Assembly: GCA_009779205.1 (NCBI GenBank)
Contig: WRER01000003.1
Coordinates: forward strand, 1 to 15,663
Source: Methanobacteriota archaeon
GTDB taxonomy: Archaea > Halobacteriota > Methanomicrobia > Methanomicrobiales > Methanospirillaceae
Length of the DNA stretch: 15,663 nt
Direction of reading: 5' to 3'
The position numbers were made by a program, and so were the translations under genes. The notes under the pieces were generated by a model. It ran no database searches. It had not been told where the DNA came from and was given only the letters and a program-made list of their open reading frames with translations. Below are positions 10,959 through 15,663 of the stretch, in pieces; within the stretch, counting starts at the first letter, position 1, and each line of letters starts with the position of its first letter.

Positions 10959-11783
10959 TTATTTTGTCCTGATTTCATCAAGAAACACTATCGTCTCTTC
11001 TTTATACATTTGAAGGAGATCTACTGCAAAATCTGCGAGTGTTGGTATGAGACGAAATAGCCCATATGCAAGAACGAAGAGAAATAAGAATGCTAATGCT
11101 TCTGCAATGACATTATGTGCCCAAAAAAAACTTGCAAATCCTCGTTCTCCTCCAATGTATTCCTGGAAGTATGGGAACCATTGCTCAGTATATGCTGTAA
11201 CGACTCCAGCGTTTCGAAAGAGATTGAGGAGATAAATTGGTGGAACAATCATGAGGAATGAAATTATTTTCTGCTTAAGTGTCGTTTTTACTGAATATGC
11301 AACACCGAGCATGATAGCTATTGCTTGGATACCAGTACATGCTAAAATGATCTCGACGCGATACCCATTTCCCCTAAATGTATTCCACAAAAAGAGTTCC
11401 GTTGGATGTCCTAATAAAGTAAGTAAAGCACTTGTCTGATGTACGACCTGTGCAATGAGCCAGTTTCCAAGTGGTTCATAAAAAGCAAATGGTGCATAGA
11501 TAATAAATGCAATACCAGCTGCACGTGTCAACTGAAAGATGAATTCTTTTTTGTGTTCATCTATTCCAAAAAGAATGCGGAGTGTTATAACTAAAAAAAG
11601 GATTGATAATATTGCGACCGTTGGATAGACATAGTTCTGATCTGCTAGCCAGGCCGGGATCTCCGAGATAAGAAGCAGTATCATGGAAATCCATGCAATA
11701 GCAGCAGTGTAAGAGCGATATGGATGATGTGCGAGAGAAACTATAAAAAACAAAAAGGAGATGATGATGAGATATTGCATCAT
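10959..11783 (-). CDS. artA: Archaeosortase A
   Basis: A membrane transpeptidase-like enzyme that processes surface proteins carrying a PGF-CTERM type tail and links them to membrane lipid. Counting from the ATG at 11783 it has 274 residues and about seven to eight membrane helices. The catalytic triad of the exosortase/archaeosortase family is visible: Cys149 in ILACTGIQA, Arg190 in LLNLFRNAGV and His223 in FFWAHNVIAEA. The frame is open further up to an ATG at 11831 inside dapB, but those 16 extra residues (Cys- and Asn-rich) are polar and unlike the family start, and no well-spaced ribosome binding site separates the choices; 11783 or 11780 is preferred because the hydrophobic helix begins there. 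Last gene of the rps17e-dapA-dapB-artA run, 31 bases after dapB. No substrate with a recognisable sorting tail is visible in the window. Confidence 0.85.
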   Translation of the reverse strand: MMQYLIIISFLFFIVSLAHHPYRSYTAAIAWISMILLLISEIPAWLADQNYVYPTVAILSILFLVITLRILFGIDEHKKEFIFQLTRAAGIAFIIYAPFAFYEPLGNWLIAQVVHQTSALLTLLGHPTELFLWNTFRGNGYRVEIILACTGIQAIAIMLGVAYSVKTTLKQKIISFLMIVPPIYLLNLFRNAGVVTAYTEQWFPYFQEYIGGERGFASFFWAHNVIAEALAFLFLFVLAYGLFRLIPTLADFAVDLLQMYKEETIVFLDEIRTK

Positions 11784-11814
11784 GAAAGTACAATTTTTGT
11801 TTGTGTTGGTGCAG

Positions 11815-12576
11815 CTATAACGCAAGCACATCCTTCATGGTGTATATTCCTGACTTCTTATCTGCAACCCAGCGCGCTGCAAGCACAGCTCCCTGTGCAA
11901 ACACAGCTCGGTCTTGTGCACGATGGGAGAGTTCAATTGTTTCGTAATTTTTGGAGAAGCTCACAGTGTGATCTCCAATGATATCTCCTCCTCGTATGAC
12001 ATGTACTCCAATCTCGTTTCCACGCTCTTGCATTCCGTTTCTACCGAATACTTCCTCTTTTTGACCAACAGTCTCATGCAGGATCTCAAGAATAGTACGC
12101 GCGGTTCCAGATGGTGCATCTTTTTTGTGCCGGTGATGGGCTTCGATAAGCTCTATGTCGTAGTCTTTCAGCTTGCCTGCTGCCTCACGTACAAGTGCCC
12201 AGAAAATATTCATGCCAATTGAGAAGTTTGTCGAGATAACAGCTGCGACATTCCCTGCTTTTATTGCATTGTCTATCTCTGTCCGCTGCTCTTTGGTGAA
12301 ACCTGTTGTTCCAAGAATAATATTCATGCCATGCTTTGCAACCTCAGGGATGTTTCTTACGGAGGCAGAAGCAGCGGTAAAGTCAATCATAACATCTGGA
12401 CGTTGATCTGTCACAAAGGCCTCTAATTTCTCTATCTCATAGATTGGCACACCAAACACAGTACCGGCTTCGAGATCTAGTCCTCCGACATAGGTTAAGT
12501 CAGGAGCATCATGTACGATCTGCCCGATTGTCTTTCCCATGCGCCCATTTGCGCCTATAATAGCAATACGCGTCAT
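11815..12576 (-). CDS. dapB: 4-Hydroxy-tetrahydrodipicolinate reductase
   Basis: Second committed enzyme of the diaminopimelate/lysine pathway: reduces the DapA product with NAD(P)H to tetrahydrodipicolinate. 253 residues, normal for the family. The N-terminal Rossmann motif is GANGRMG (8-14). The C-terminal signature EAHHRHKKDAPSGTA (145-159) contains the catalytic His147 and Lys151. GTTGF at 99-103 is the usual conserved loop (sequence ILGTTGFT). The ATG overlaps the TGA of dapA (ATGA), so translation is coupled. The product of DapA is unstable, and paired expression of the two enzymes makes sense. Confidence 0.97.
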   Translation of the reverse strand: MTRIAIIGANGRMGKTIGQIVHDAPDLTYVGGLDLEAGTVFGVPIYEIEKLEAFVTDQRPDVMIDFTAASASVRNIPEVAKHGMNIILGTTGFTKEQRTEIDNAIKAGNVAAVISTNFSIGMNIFWALVREAAGKLKDYDIELIEAHHRHKKDAPSGTARTILEILHETVGQKEEVFGRNGMQERGNEIGVHVIRGGDIIGDHTVSFSKNYETIELSHRAQDRAVFAQGAVLAARWVADKKSGIYTMKDVLAL

Positions 12577-13442
12577 GGTAGAATCACTTTGTCAATCTGC
12601 TCACGTGTTGCTGGTGAAGCGTCATCCAGTGGAAGGCGTACAGGTCCTGCTGCATATCCCAATCTGCCCACTGCATATTTTACCGGAACTGGATTTGTTT
12701 CGATAAACATGGCTGAAAAGATCGGTGAGAGCTTGAAGTGTATCTGACGCGCAAGTACATAGTCTTCTTTTTTGAGAGCTGTGTAGAATTCTACCATCTC
12801 ACGGGGGACAACGTTTGCTGCAACGGAGATGACTCCTGAACCGCCAACTGCCATGATAGGCAGTGTCATTCCATCATCTCCGGAAAGAAGAATAAAGTCC
12901 TCATCTTGTGTTATTTCTATAATACGTGAGATCTGTGAGATGTCACCGCTTGCTTCTTTTATCCCTATAATTGATGGGTGTTTTGCCAGCTCTGCGACGA
13001 CATCAGGAAGCACATTCTGCCCTGTGCGCGATGGAACATTGTAGAGCACAACTGGAACATCACAGTCTGCAATTGCAGTGTAGTGCTTGATAAGTCCAGA
13101 TCTATTTGGCTTGTTATAGTATGGACTGATTACAAGCACAGCATCAACACCGCTGTCTTTTGCTGCCTTTGTGAAGCGAAGTGCTTCTTGTGTGTTGTTT
13201 GAACCAGTGCCTGCAATAACAGGAACTCTGCCATTTACACAGTCTACTGCGGCTTCTATGATCTGTTCGTGTTCTTTAAAACTGAGTGTTGCTGATTCTC
13301 CTGTTGATCCACATGGCACGATGCCATGAACGCCAGCAGCGATTAAAGATTCAATATTTGCACGCAGTCCATCGAGATCAATATCACGAGACGTGTTTGA
13401 TGAAAAAGGTGTGATCAGGGCCGGAATGATTCCTTCAATCAT
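12573..13442 (-). CDS. dapA: 4-Hydroxy-tetrahydrodipicolinate synthase
   Basis: Condenses pyruvate with aspartate semialdehyde, the first step specific to lysine and diaminopimelate synthesis. 289 residues, normal length, one TIM barrel. Visible active-site parts are the Schiff-base lysine Lys162 in GIKEASGD, Tyr134 in LYNVPSRTG with Arg139 for carboxylate binding, and the GSTGES loop (45-50). The related N-acetylneuraminate lyases and keto-deoxy-gluconate aldolases are the alternative within this fold, but the adjoining dapB and the Arg139 context settle it. It starts six bases after the rps17e stop codon and overlaps dapB by four bases; no strong ribosome binding site precedes it. Confidence 0.97.
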   Translation of the reverse strand: MIEGIIPALITPFSSNTSRDIDLDGLRANIESLIAAGVHGIVPCGSTGESATLSFKEHEQIIEAAVDCVNGRVPVIAGTGSNNTQEALRFTKAAKDSGVDAVLVISPYYNKPNRSGLIKHYTAIADCDVPVVLYNVPSRTGQNVLPDVVAELAKHPSIIGIKEASGDISQISRIIEITQDEDFILLSGDDGMTLPIMAVGGSGVISVAANVVPREMVEFYTALKKEDYVLARQIHFKLSPIFSAMFIETNPVPVKYAVGRLGYAAGPVRLPLDDASPATREQIDKVILP

Positions 13443-13448
13443 GCATAA

Positions 13449-13640
13449 TTATTGGACTCTCTGCGTATTTACCTTTCGAGTAATGTAACCTGCAACTCTG
13501 TTTCGAACACGCTTGCTGGTAATGGTAGTTGTGTTGGTAACTGAGAGTTTGTTCTGTTCGAAGTCATTTGTAAAGTGGCTTGCGTGTTTCTCAAGGAGTT
13601 CATTTCCGATTGCTTTGATGTATGTTGGTTTAATTCCCAT
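13449..13640 (-). CDS. rps17e: Ribosomal protein S17e
   Basis: A 63-residue basic protein beginning MGIKPTYIKAIGNELLEKH and ending in the basic VRNRVAGYITRKV region, matching the small-subunit protein S17e found in archaea and eukaryotes but not bacteria (unrelated to bacterial uS17). First gene of the operon with dapA, dapB and artA. A ribosome binding site GAGG lies at 13648-13651 and a TATA box at 13692-13702. The length is the normal archaeal short form. Confidence 0.95.
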   Translation of the reverse strand: MGIKPTYIKAIGNELLEKHASHFTNDFEQNKLSVTNTTTITSKRVRNRVAGYITRKVNTQRVQ

Positions 13641-13761
13641 TTTTATATCCTCTGTATTGACTGAACGTATGTATTATTAATGCGCTTTGATGAAGATATA
13701 TAGTTTATGAGATAATGGTTGTAGCAATCTCCTTATAGATCGTTTTATAGAGATATTAGTA
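13641..13761. promoter_or_regulatory. Divergent promoter region for rps17e and the small membrane protein
   Basis: Minus strand: AACTATATATC (13692-13702) is a strong TATA box with expected start near 13670 and a leader of about 30 bases carrying GAGG before rps17e. Plus strand: CTTATAGA (13731-13738) predicts a start close to 13761, so the mRNA of the 59-residue gene, whose ATG is at 13762, may be leaderless; a second TTTTATAG at 13743-13750 is too near the ATG for normal spacing. Confidence 0.5.
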
Positions 13762-13941
13762 ATGAAGCCATGGATCTTGGATGTGGTTATTGGTGTTGGA
13801 AGCCTTATTGTTCTGATTTTGCTGCTGAAGTTTGTGCCAAGTGTGGTTGAGCCAAGCCTTGCATATATCAGTGCATTGCTGATTTTTGCGCTGGTTGTCT
13901 GTTCAGGGGGATATTTGGCTTCTACCATCTCTTCAAAATAA
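13762..13941 (+). CDS. Small two-helix membrane protein, function unknown
   Basis: A 59-residue reading frame, MKPWILDVVIGVGSLIVLIL at the start and YLASTISSK at the end. Two hydrophobic helices (about 5-24 and 33-54) are separated by a short PSVVEPS loop; the only charged residues are in the tails and loop. I recognise no family. Support for a real gene: a correctly spaced TATA box just upstream, a T6 run after the stop (13945-13950), and a position between rps17e and a ferredoxin gene in the same direction. It resembles the tiny membrane subunits of hydrogenase or antiporter complexes only in size and helix count, so that link would be speculation. Confidence 0.6.
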   Translation: MKPWILDVVIGVGSLIVLILLLKFVPSVVEPSLAYISALLIFALVVCSGGYLASTISSK

Positions 13942-13990
13942 ATACTTTTTTGAAATGTTGCATCAGTCGCACTATTTCTGATCGGATCAT

Positions 13991-14000
13991 TTATGTATAG
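13991..14000 (+). promoter_or_regulatory. TATA box of the ferredoxin gene
   Basis: TTTATGTATA at 13991-14000 predicts a start around 14023-14026, which coincides with the ATG at 14026. No Shine-Dalgarno sequence precedes that ATG, so a leaderless transcript is likely. The T6 run at 13945-13950 would separate it from the preceding small gene. Confidence 0.45.
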
Positions 14001-14025
14001 TAACGATTGAGATATAGCATATCTG

Positions 14026-14403
14026 ATGAAAGACAAGATTGGTTCTATGTTCGGCATGATTGCAGAGGCTTTGTTACAGGGCCCCAGTACTCGCCTGTAT
14101 CCAAATGTTCCCGCCCATACATTTGCTCATACCAGGGGACAAGTTCGTATTGATATTCAGAACTGCATTTACTGTAAATTGTGTGATAAGCATTGCGTTT
14201 CTGATGCAATCACCGTTGATAAAGCAGAGAGAAAATGGACGATTGACAGGCTTCGATGTATCGCCTGTAATTCCTGTGTTGAGAATTGCCCCAAAAACTG
14301 TCTTTTCCTCGTACCTGAGTATCATGCTCCAGTTACCGGGCCATGCGTGGATGAGGTGATCGGTCCAGCGCCAGCGCCGGAACCCGCTGCAGAAAGTGCA
14401 TAG
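14026..14403 (+). CDS. 2x[4Fe-4S] ferredoxin, EchF/NuoI-like
   Basis: A 125-residue electron carrier with two complete four-cysteine motifs: Cys47, 50, 53, 57 and Cys78, 81, 84, 88, with the fourth Cys of each set probably serving the other cluster. The N-terminal amphipathic stretch followed by GPSTRLYPNVP, then RGQVRIDIQNC, is the arrangement seen in the small ferredoxin-like subunits of membrane-bound [NiFe] hydrogenases and complex I (EchF, NuoI), not in free clostridial ferredoxins. A Pro/Ala/Glu tail (about 113-125) is probably disordered. In this window it has no hydrogenase neighbours, only the two-helix membrane protein, so its partner is unknown. The first motif lacks the usual Pro after its last Cys. 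Start ATG 14026 fits a leaderless promoter. Confidence 0.88.
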   Translation: MKDKIGSMFGMIAEALLQGPSTRLYPNVPAHTFAHTRGQVRIDIQNCIYCKLCDKHCVSDAITVDKAERKWTIDRLRCIACNSCVENCPKNCLFLVPEYHAPVTGPCVDEVIGPAPAPEPAAESA

Positions 14404-14405
14404 AC

Positions 14406-14423
14406 ACAAAAAACGTTTTTTGT
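14406..14423. terminator. Palindromic T-tract terminator after the ferredoxin gene
   Basis: ACAAAAAACGTTTTTTGT is a perfect 18-base palindrome three bases after the ferredoxin stop. It presents T6 on both strands, so it can end the ferredoxin transcript and any minus-strand transcript entering from the right. Confidence 0.6.
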
Positions 14424-14512
14424 AGTTATTCACCCACCCTTGTCCTCGTGGCTGTCGCCCGCCGGCGAGGGTAGGGCAGACAGAACGCGATTGAATATTA
14501 CTCATTTTCAAC
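14406..14512 (-). ncRNA. Candidate small structured RNA
   Basis: A GC-rich block in AT-rich surroundings with strong pairing potential. CTGTCGCCC (14452-14460) pairs with GGGC-A-GACAG (14474-14483), nine pairs and one bulge around a 13-base loop. An outer stem TATTCA (14427-14432) / TGAATA (14492-14497) is extended by GTA (14422-14424) / TAC (14499-14501). Loop bases CGAGG (14466-14470) can pair with CCTCG (14443-14447), giving a possible pseudoknot. On the minus strand a TATA box at 14533-14543 predicts a start near 14511 and the palindromic T6 closes it, so the unit would be about 100 bases. I match it to no known RNA family. It could instead be the 3' untranslated part of the ferredoxin mRNA or a mobile-element end. 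Confidence 0.35.
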
Positions 14513-14796
14513 CAAAACCTGATATTTGCTTCGATATATATAACCAGCCCCTCCTAGATCTCTCACCTTTTTGATCCATTGTCGCACGTTTTATCTCCAT
14601 TCAACCCACAAATAACCTTGGTTTGGAAAAGTACATCAGAATATCTTCAATTTCAAGAAAATAGACATTTTAAATCGGAAATTTTAAGAAAATTGTCTGA
14701 CATTTTGGCATTTTTCCCACAATTGCCGTGTTTTTCTAAAAATGTTAGAGTAAAAAATGCATTTTTACAAAATCCCGTAATTTCATGGAGGAATAG

Positions 14797-14935
14797 TTTC
14801 CAGCCAAGCAGACGCTGGAGGGTTATAAGCTAGAATCAGGAGGAAGTGGGTTGTCTTATTCAAGCATGTGTTGCTTGATTTCACATTCGTGGCACACTGC
14901 CGGTGGCAAGCGTAGGAGGGTGGGATGGTATCAAA
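14797..14935 (+). other. GC-rich folded stretch, possible second structured RNA or element end
   Basis: Three hairpins follow one another: TCCAGC (14799-14804) / GCTGGA (14814-14819) with flanking G-U pairs, TCAAGC (14860-14865) / GCTTGA (14873-14878), and TGCC (14898-14901) / GGCA (14905-14908). The block ends GGAGGGTGGGATGG (14915-14928). The candidate RNA at 14406-14512, read on the minus strand, also ends in GGGTGGG, so the two GC blocks face each other across the AT-rich centre. Function unknown; strand shown is only the one on which I read the hairpins. Confidence 0.25.
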
Positions 14936-14953
14936 AACAAGAGATGATGTATA

Positions 14954-15663
14954 TTATATCTCTGTAGCCTCAGCTATTTGCTTTACCACAGTCTCATTGC
15001 CATTGAGATCTATATCAGGTTTAAGAAGATTTAGAAGCTTTTCGTCTGGTATACTTTCTAATATGTTCTCTGATACGCTCTCTGGAATAATAAATCGTAC
15101 CTGTTGCATCTTTGTCTCACCATACTCAGATGTAATAATCAGTTGTACTGTATACTCATCAGCACTGGCATAGGTATGCACTGGATTCTGTTCCTTTGAT
15201 GCTGCCCCGTCTCCGAAGTACCATTGCCAATTTGTAATTGGACCGTAGCTGCGATCAAAGAATGACACCGTGTATGGCTCATACGCATCAGAGAGTGAGA
15301 TTGCGAAATCTACGTCCATTGGTGGAGCATAAATGGTCACAACCTGTGTTATTTCCTCTTCCTGATATGCATCAGCAAGGGTCAGAGTCACGTTCACATC
15401 TCCAGCCGTGTTGTACGTATGTGTCACGATCTGACCTGTCTCTCTTGTTCCATCCCCAAACTCCCAGTTCCAGGTTTCTGCCTCTCCAACCCCTGTGAAT
15501 ATGATCGTCAGCGGATTCTGGAGATCGGATTCATACGTAAATCTTCCATCAAGTGACGGAGCATAAACCGTCACAACCTGTGTTATCTCCTTTTCCTGAT
15601 ATGCATCAGCAAGGGTCAGAGTCACGTTCATATCTCCAGCCGTGTTGTGCGTATGTGTCACGA
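14954..15663 (-). CDS. PKD-repeat surface protein (C-terminal part)
   Basis: The frame runs in from the right edge and ends at a TAA at 14954-14956; 235 codons are visible. It contains the end of one PKD domain and two complete ones, each with the signature W.W.FGDG (WNWEFGDG, WQWYFGDG) and the closing HTY motif, about 78 residues per repeat. PKD domains are beta-sandwich modules of archaeal S-layer and cell-surface proteins. After the last PKD comes a tail of about 45 residues (SVSENILESIPDEKLLNLLK..., ending in VVKQIAEATEI) that has neither a membrane helix nor a PGF-CTERM sorting signal, so this protein, at its visible end, is not an archaeosortase substrate. The signal peptide and start are outside the window. 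Confidence 0.85.
   Translation of the reverse strand, partial: VTHTHNTAGDMNVTLTLADAYQEKEITQVVTVYAPSLDGRFTYESDLQNPLTIIFTGVGEAETWNWEFGDGTRETGQIVTHTYNTAGDVNVTLTLADAYQEEEITQVVTIYAPPMDVDFAISLSDAYEPYTVSFFDRSYGPITNWQWYFGDGAASKEQNPVHTYASADEYTVQLIITSEYGETKMQQVRFIIPESVSENILESIPDEKLLNLLKPDIDLNGNETVVKQIAEATEI
15327..15429 (-). repeat. Internal PKD repeat, unit nearer the C-terminus
   Basis: 103 bases matching 15561-15663 with six differences by hand count, at a period of 234 bases (78 codons). They encode the second half of a PKD domain (THTYNTAGDVNVTLTLADAY). The rest of the two domains is more divergent, so the similarity points to recent duplication or gene conversion. Confidence 0.75.
15561..15663 (-). 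repeat. Internal PKD repeat, unit at the window edge
   Basis: Partner of 15327-15429, cut by the window end. It encodes THTHNTAGDMNVTLTLADAY and the following residues. Further repeats of the same kind probably continue beyond the window. Confidence 0.7.

Larger units (their letters stand above)
14404..14953. other. Gene-poor 550-bp intergenic region
   Basis: Between the ferredoxin and the PKD protein stop codons I find no convincing gene. From left to right it holds the palindromic terminator, the GC-rich candidate RNA, a strong symmetric TATA box GATATATATAACC (14533-14545), about 200 bases of AT-rich sequence, a hairpin GTAAAAA-ATGCA-TTTTTAC (14750-14768), and a second GC-rich folded stretch (14797-14935) running up to the end of the PKD gene. 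An 84-codon frame from a TTG at 14579 crosses it but has no ribosome binding site or recognisable family. Confidence 0.6.

Noticed and set aside
11784..11831. Longer archaeosortase start within dapB
   Set aside because: The extra 16 residues are polar and Cys-rich, and the GAAGG before that ATG touches it with no spacing; the membrane helix begins at the next Met pair.
13677..14057. 126-codon minus-strand frame opposite the small membrane protein
   Set aside because: It lies over the TATA boxes and the start of the ferredoxin gene, has no family resemblance, and the plus-strand 59-residue frame has better signals and a coherent two-helix profile.
14406..14512. C/D-box or H/ACA guide RNA
   Set aside because: No proper C box (RTGATGA) with D box (CTGA) on either strand. 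An ACA occurs after the outer stem, but no kink-turn with the guide pocket can be made out, so I keep it as an unclassified candidate.
14579..14833. 84-codon plus-strand frame with a TTG start in the gap after the ferredoxin
   Set aside because: A TATA box lies upstream, but there is no ribosome binding site, the start is a weak TTG, the composition is that of translated AT-rich noncoding DNA, and I recognise no family.
14885..14935. Possible cobalamin-type riboswitch (GCCAC...GGCAGTG pieces)
   Set aside because: Only isolated pieces match on either strand, the B12-box is missing, and the stretch lies at the 3' end of the PKD gene with no regulated gene downstream.
14954..15090. PGF-CTERM sorting tail on the PKD protein, pairing it with archaeosortase
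   Set aside because: The C-terminal end is hydrophilic and acidic, without a PGF motif, membrane helix or basic cluster.

Overview
The window reads as chromosome of a methanogenic euryarchaeon, most likely of the Methanomicrobiales (a Methanospirillum-like organism is my guess; nothing in the window proves the genus). The reasons are a eukaryote/archaea-type ribosomal protein S17e, an archaeosortase, a PKD-repeat surface protein, a Methanosarcina-type medium-chain acyl-CoA synthetase, archaeal TATA boxes at the expected distance from starts, and a bacterial-type gyrase of the kind Euryarchaeota acquired. All clear protein genes are ordinary archaeal chromosome; I see no tRNA, rRNA, CRISPR array or intact transposase.

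Left part (1-4280, mostly minus strand): an energy-coupling-factor (ECF) vitamin/amino-acid type importer. A single 674-residue protein fuses a TrpP-like substrate-binding membrane subunit (S) to both ABC ATPases, followed by the start of the EcfT gene at the window edge. To its right lies an imperfect tandem duplication: the S domain plus its promoter and the neighbouring YkgJ-type cysteine-cluster gene are repeated. The second S copy is a stand-alone 175-residue protein whose stop codon is created by the duplication junction. The first YkgJ copy survives only as two ends around a 110-bp element with inverted termini; a second copy of that element lies before gyrB. Both S promoters carry the same two TGTACA-like boxes, one helical turn apart, between TATA box and expected transcription start. 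TGTACA is the known TRP-box of the archaeal tryptophan regulator TrpY, so a tryptophan-regulated tryptophan importer is a reasonable hypothesis.

Middle part: gyrB and gyrA (plus strand, 11-nt overlap, both with TTG starts) converge on a 628-residue acyl-CoA synthetase (minus strand) that carries an unexpected N-terminal ribbon-helix-helix DNA-binding domain, with an inverted repeat in its own promoter. To the right is a minus-strand operon rps17e-dapA-dapB-artA: ribosomal protein S17e, two lysine/diaminopimelate enzymes and archaeosortase A.

Right part: divergent from rps17e are a 59-residue two-helix membrane protein and a 2x[4Fe-4S] ferredoxin resembling the EchF/NuoI-type subunit of membrane hydrogenases, both possibly leaderless. 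The 550-bp stretch 14404-14953 has no convincing gene but holds a strong TATA box, a compact GC-rich structured element ending in a T-tract (candidate minus-strand small RNA), and a second GC-rich folded stretch. The window ends inside a PKD-repeat extracellular protein with very recent internal repeat duplication.
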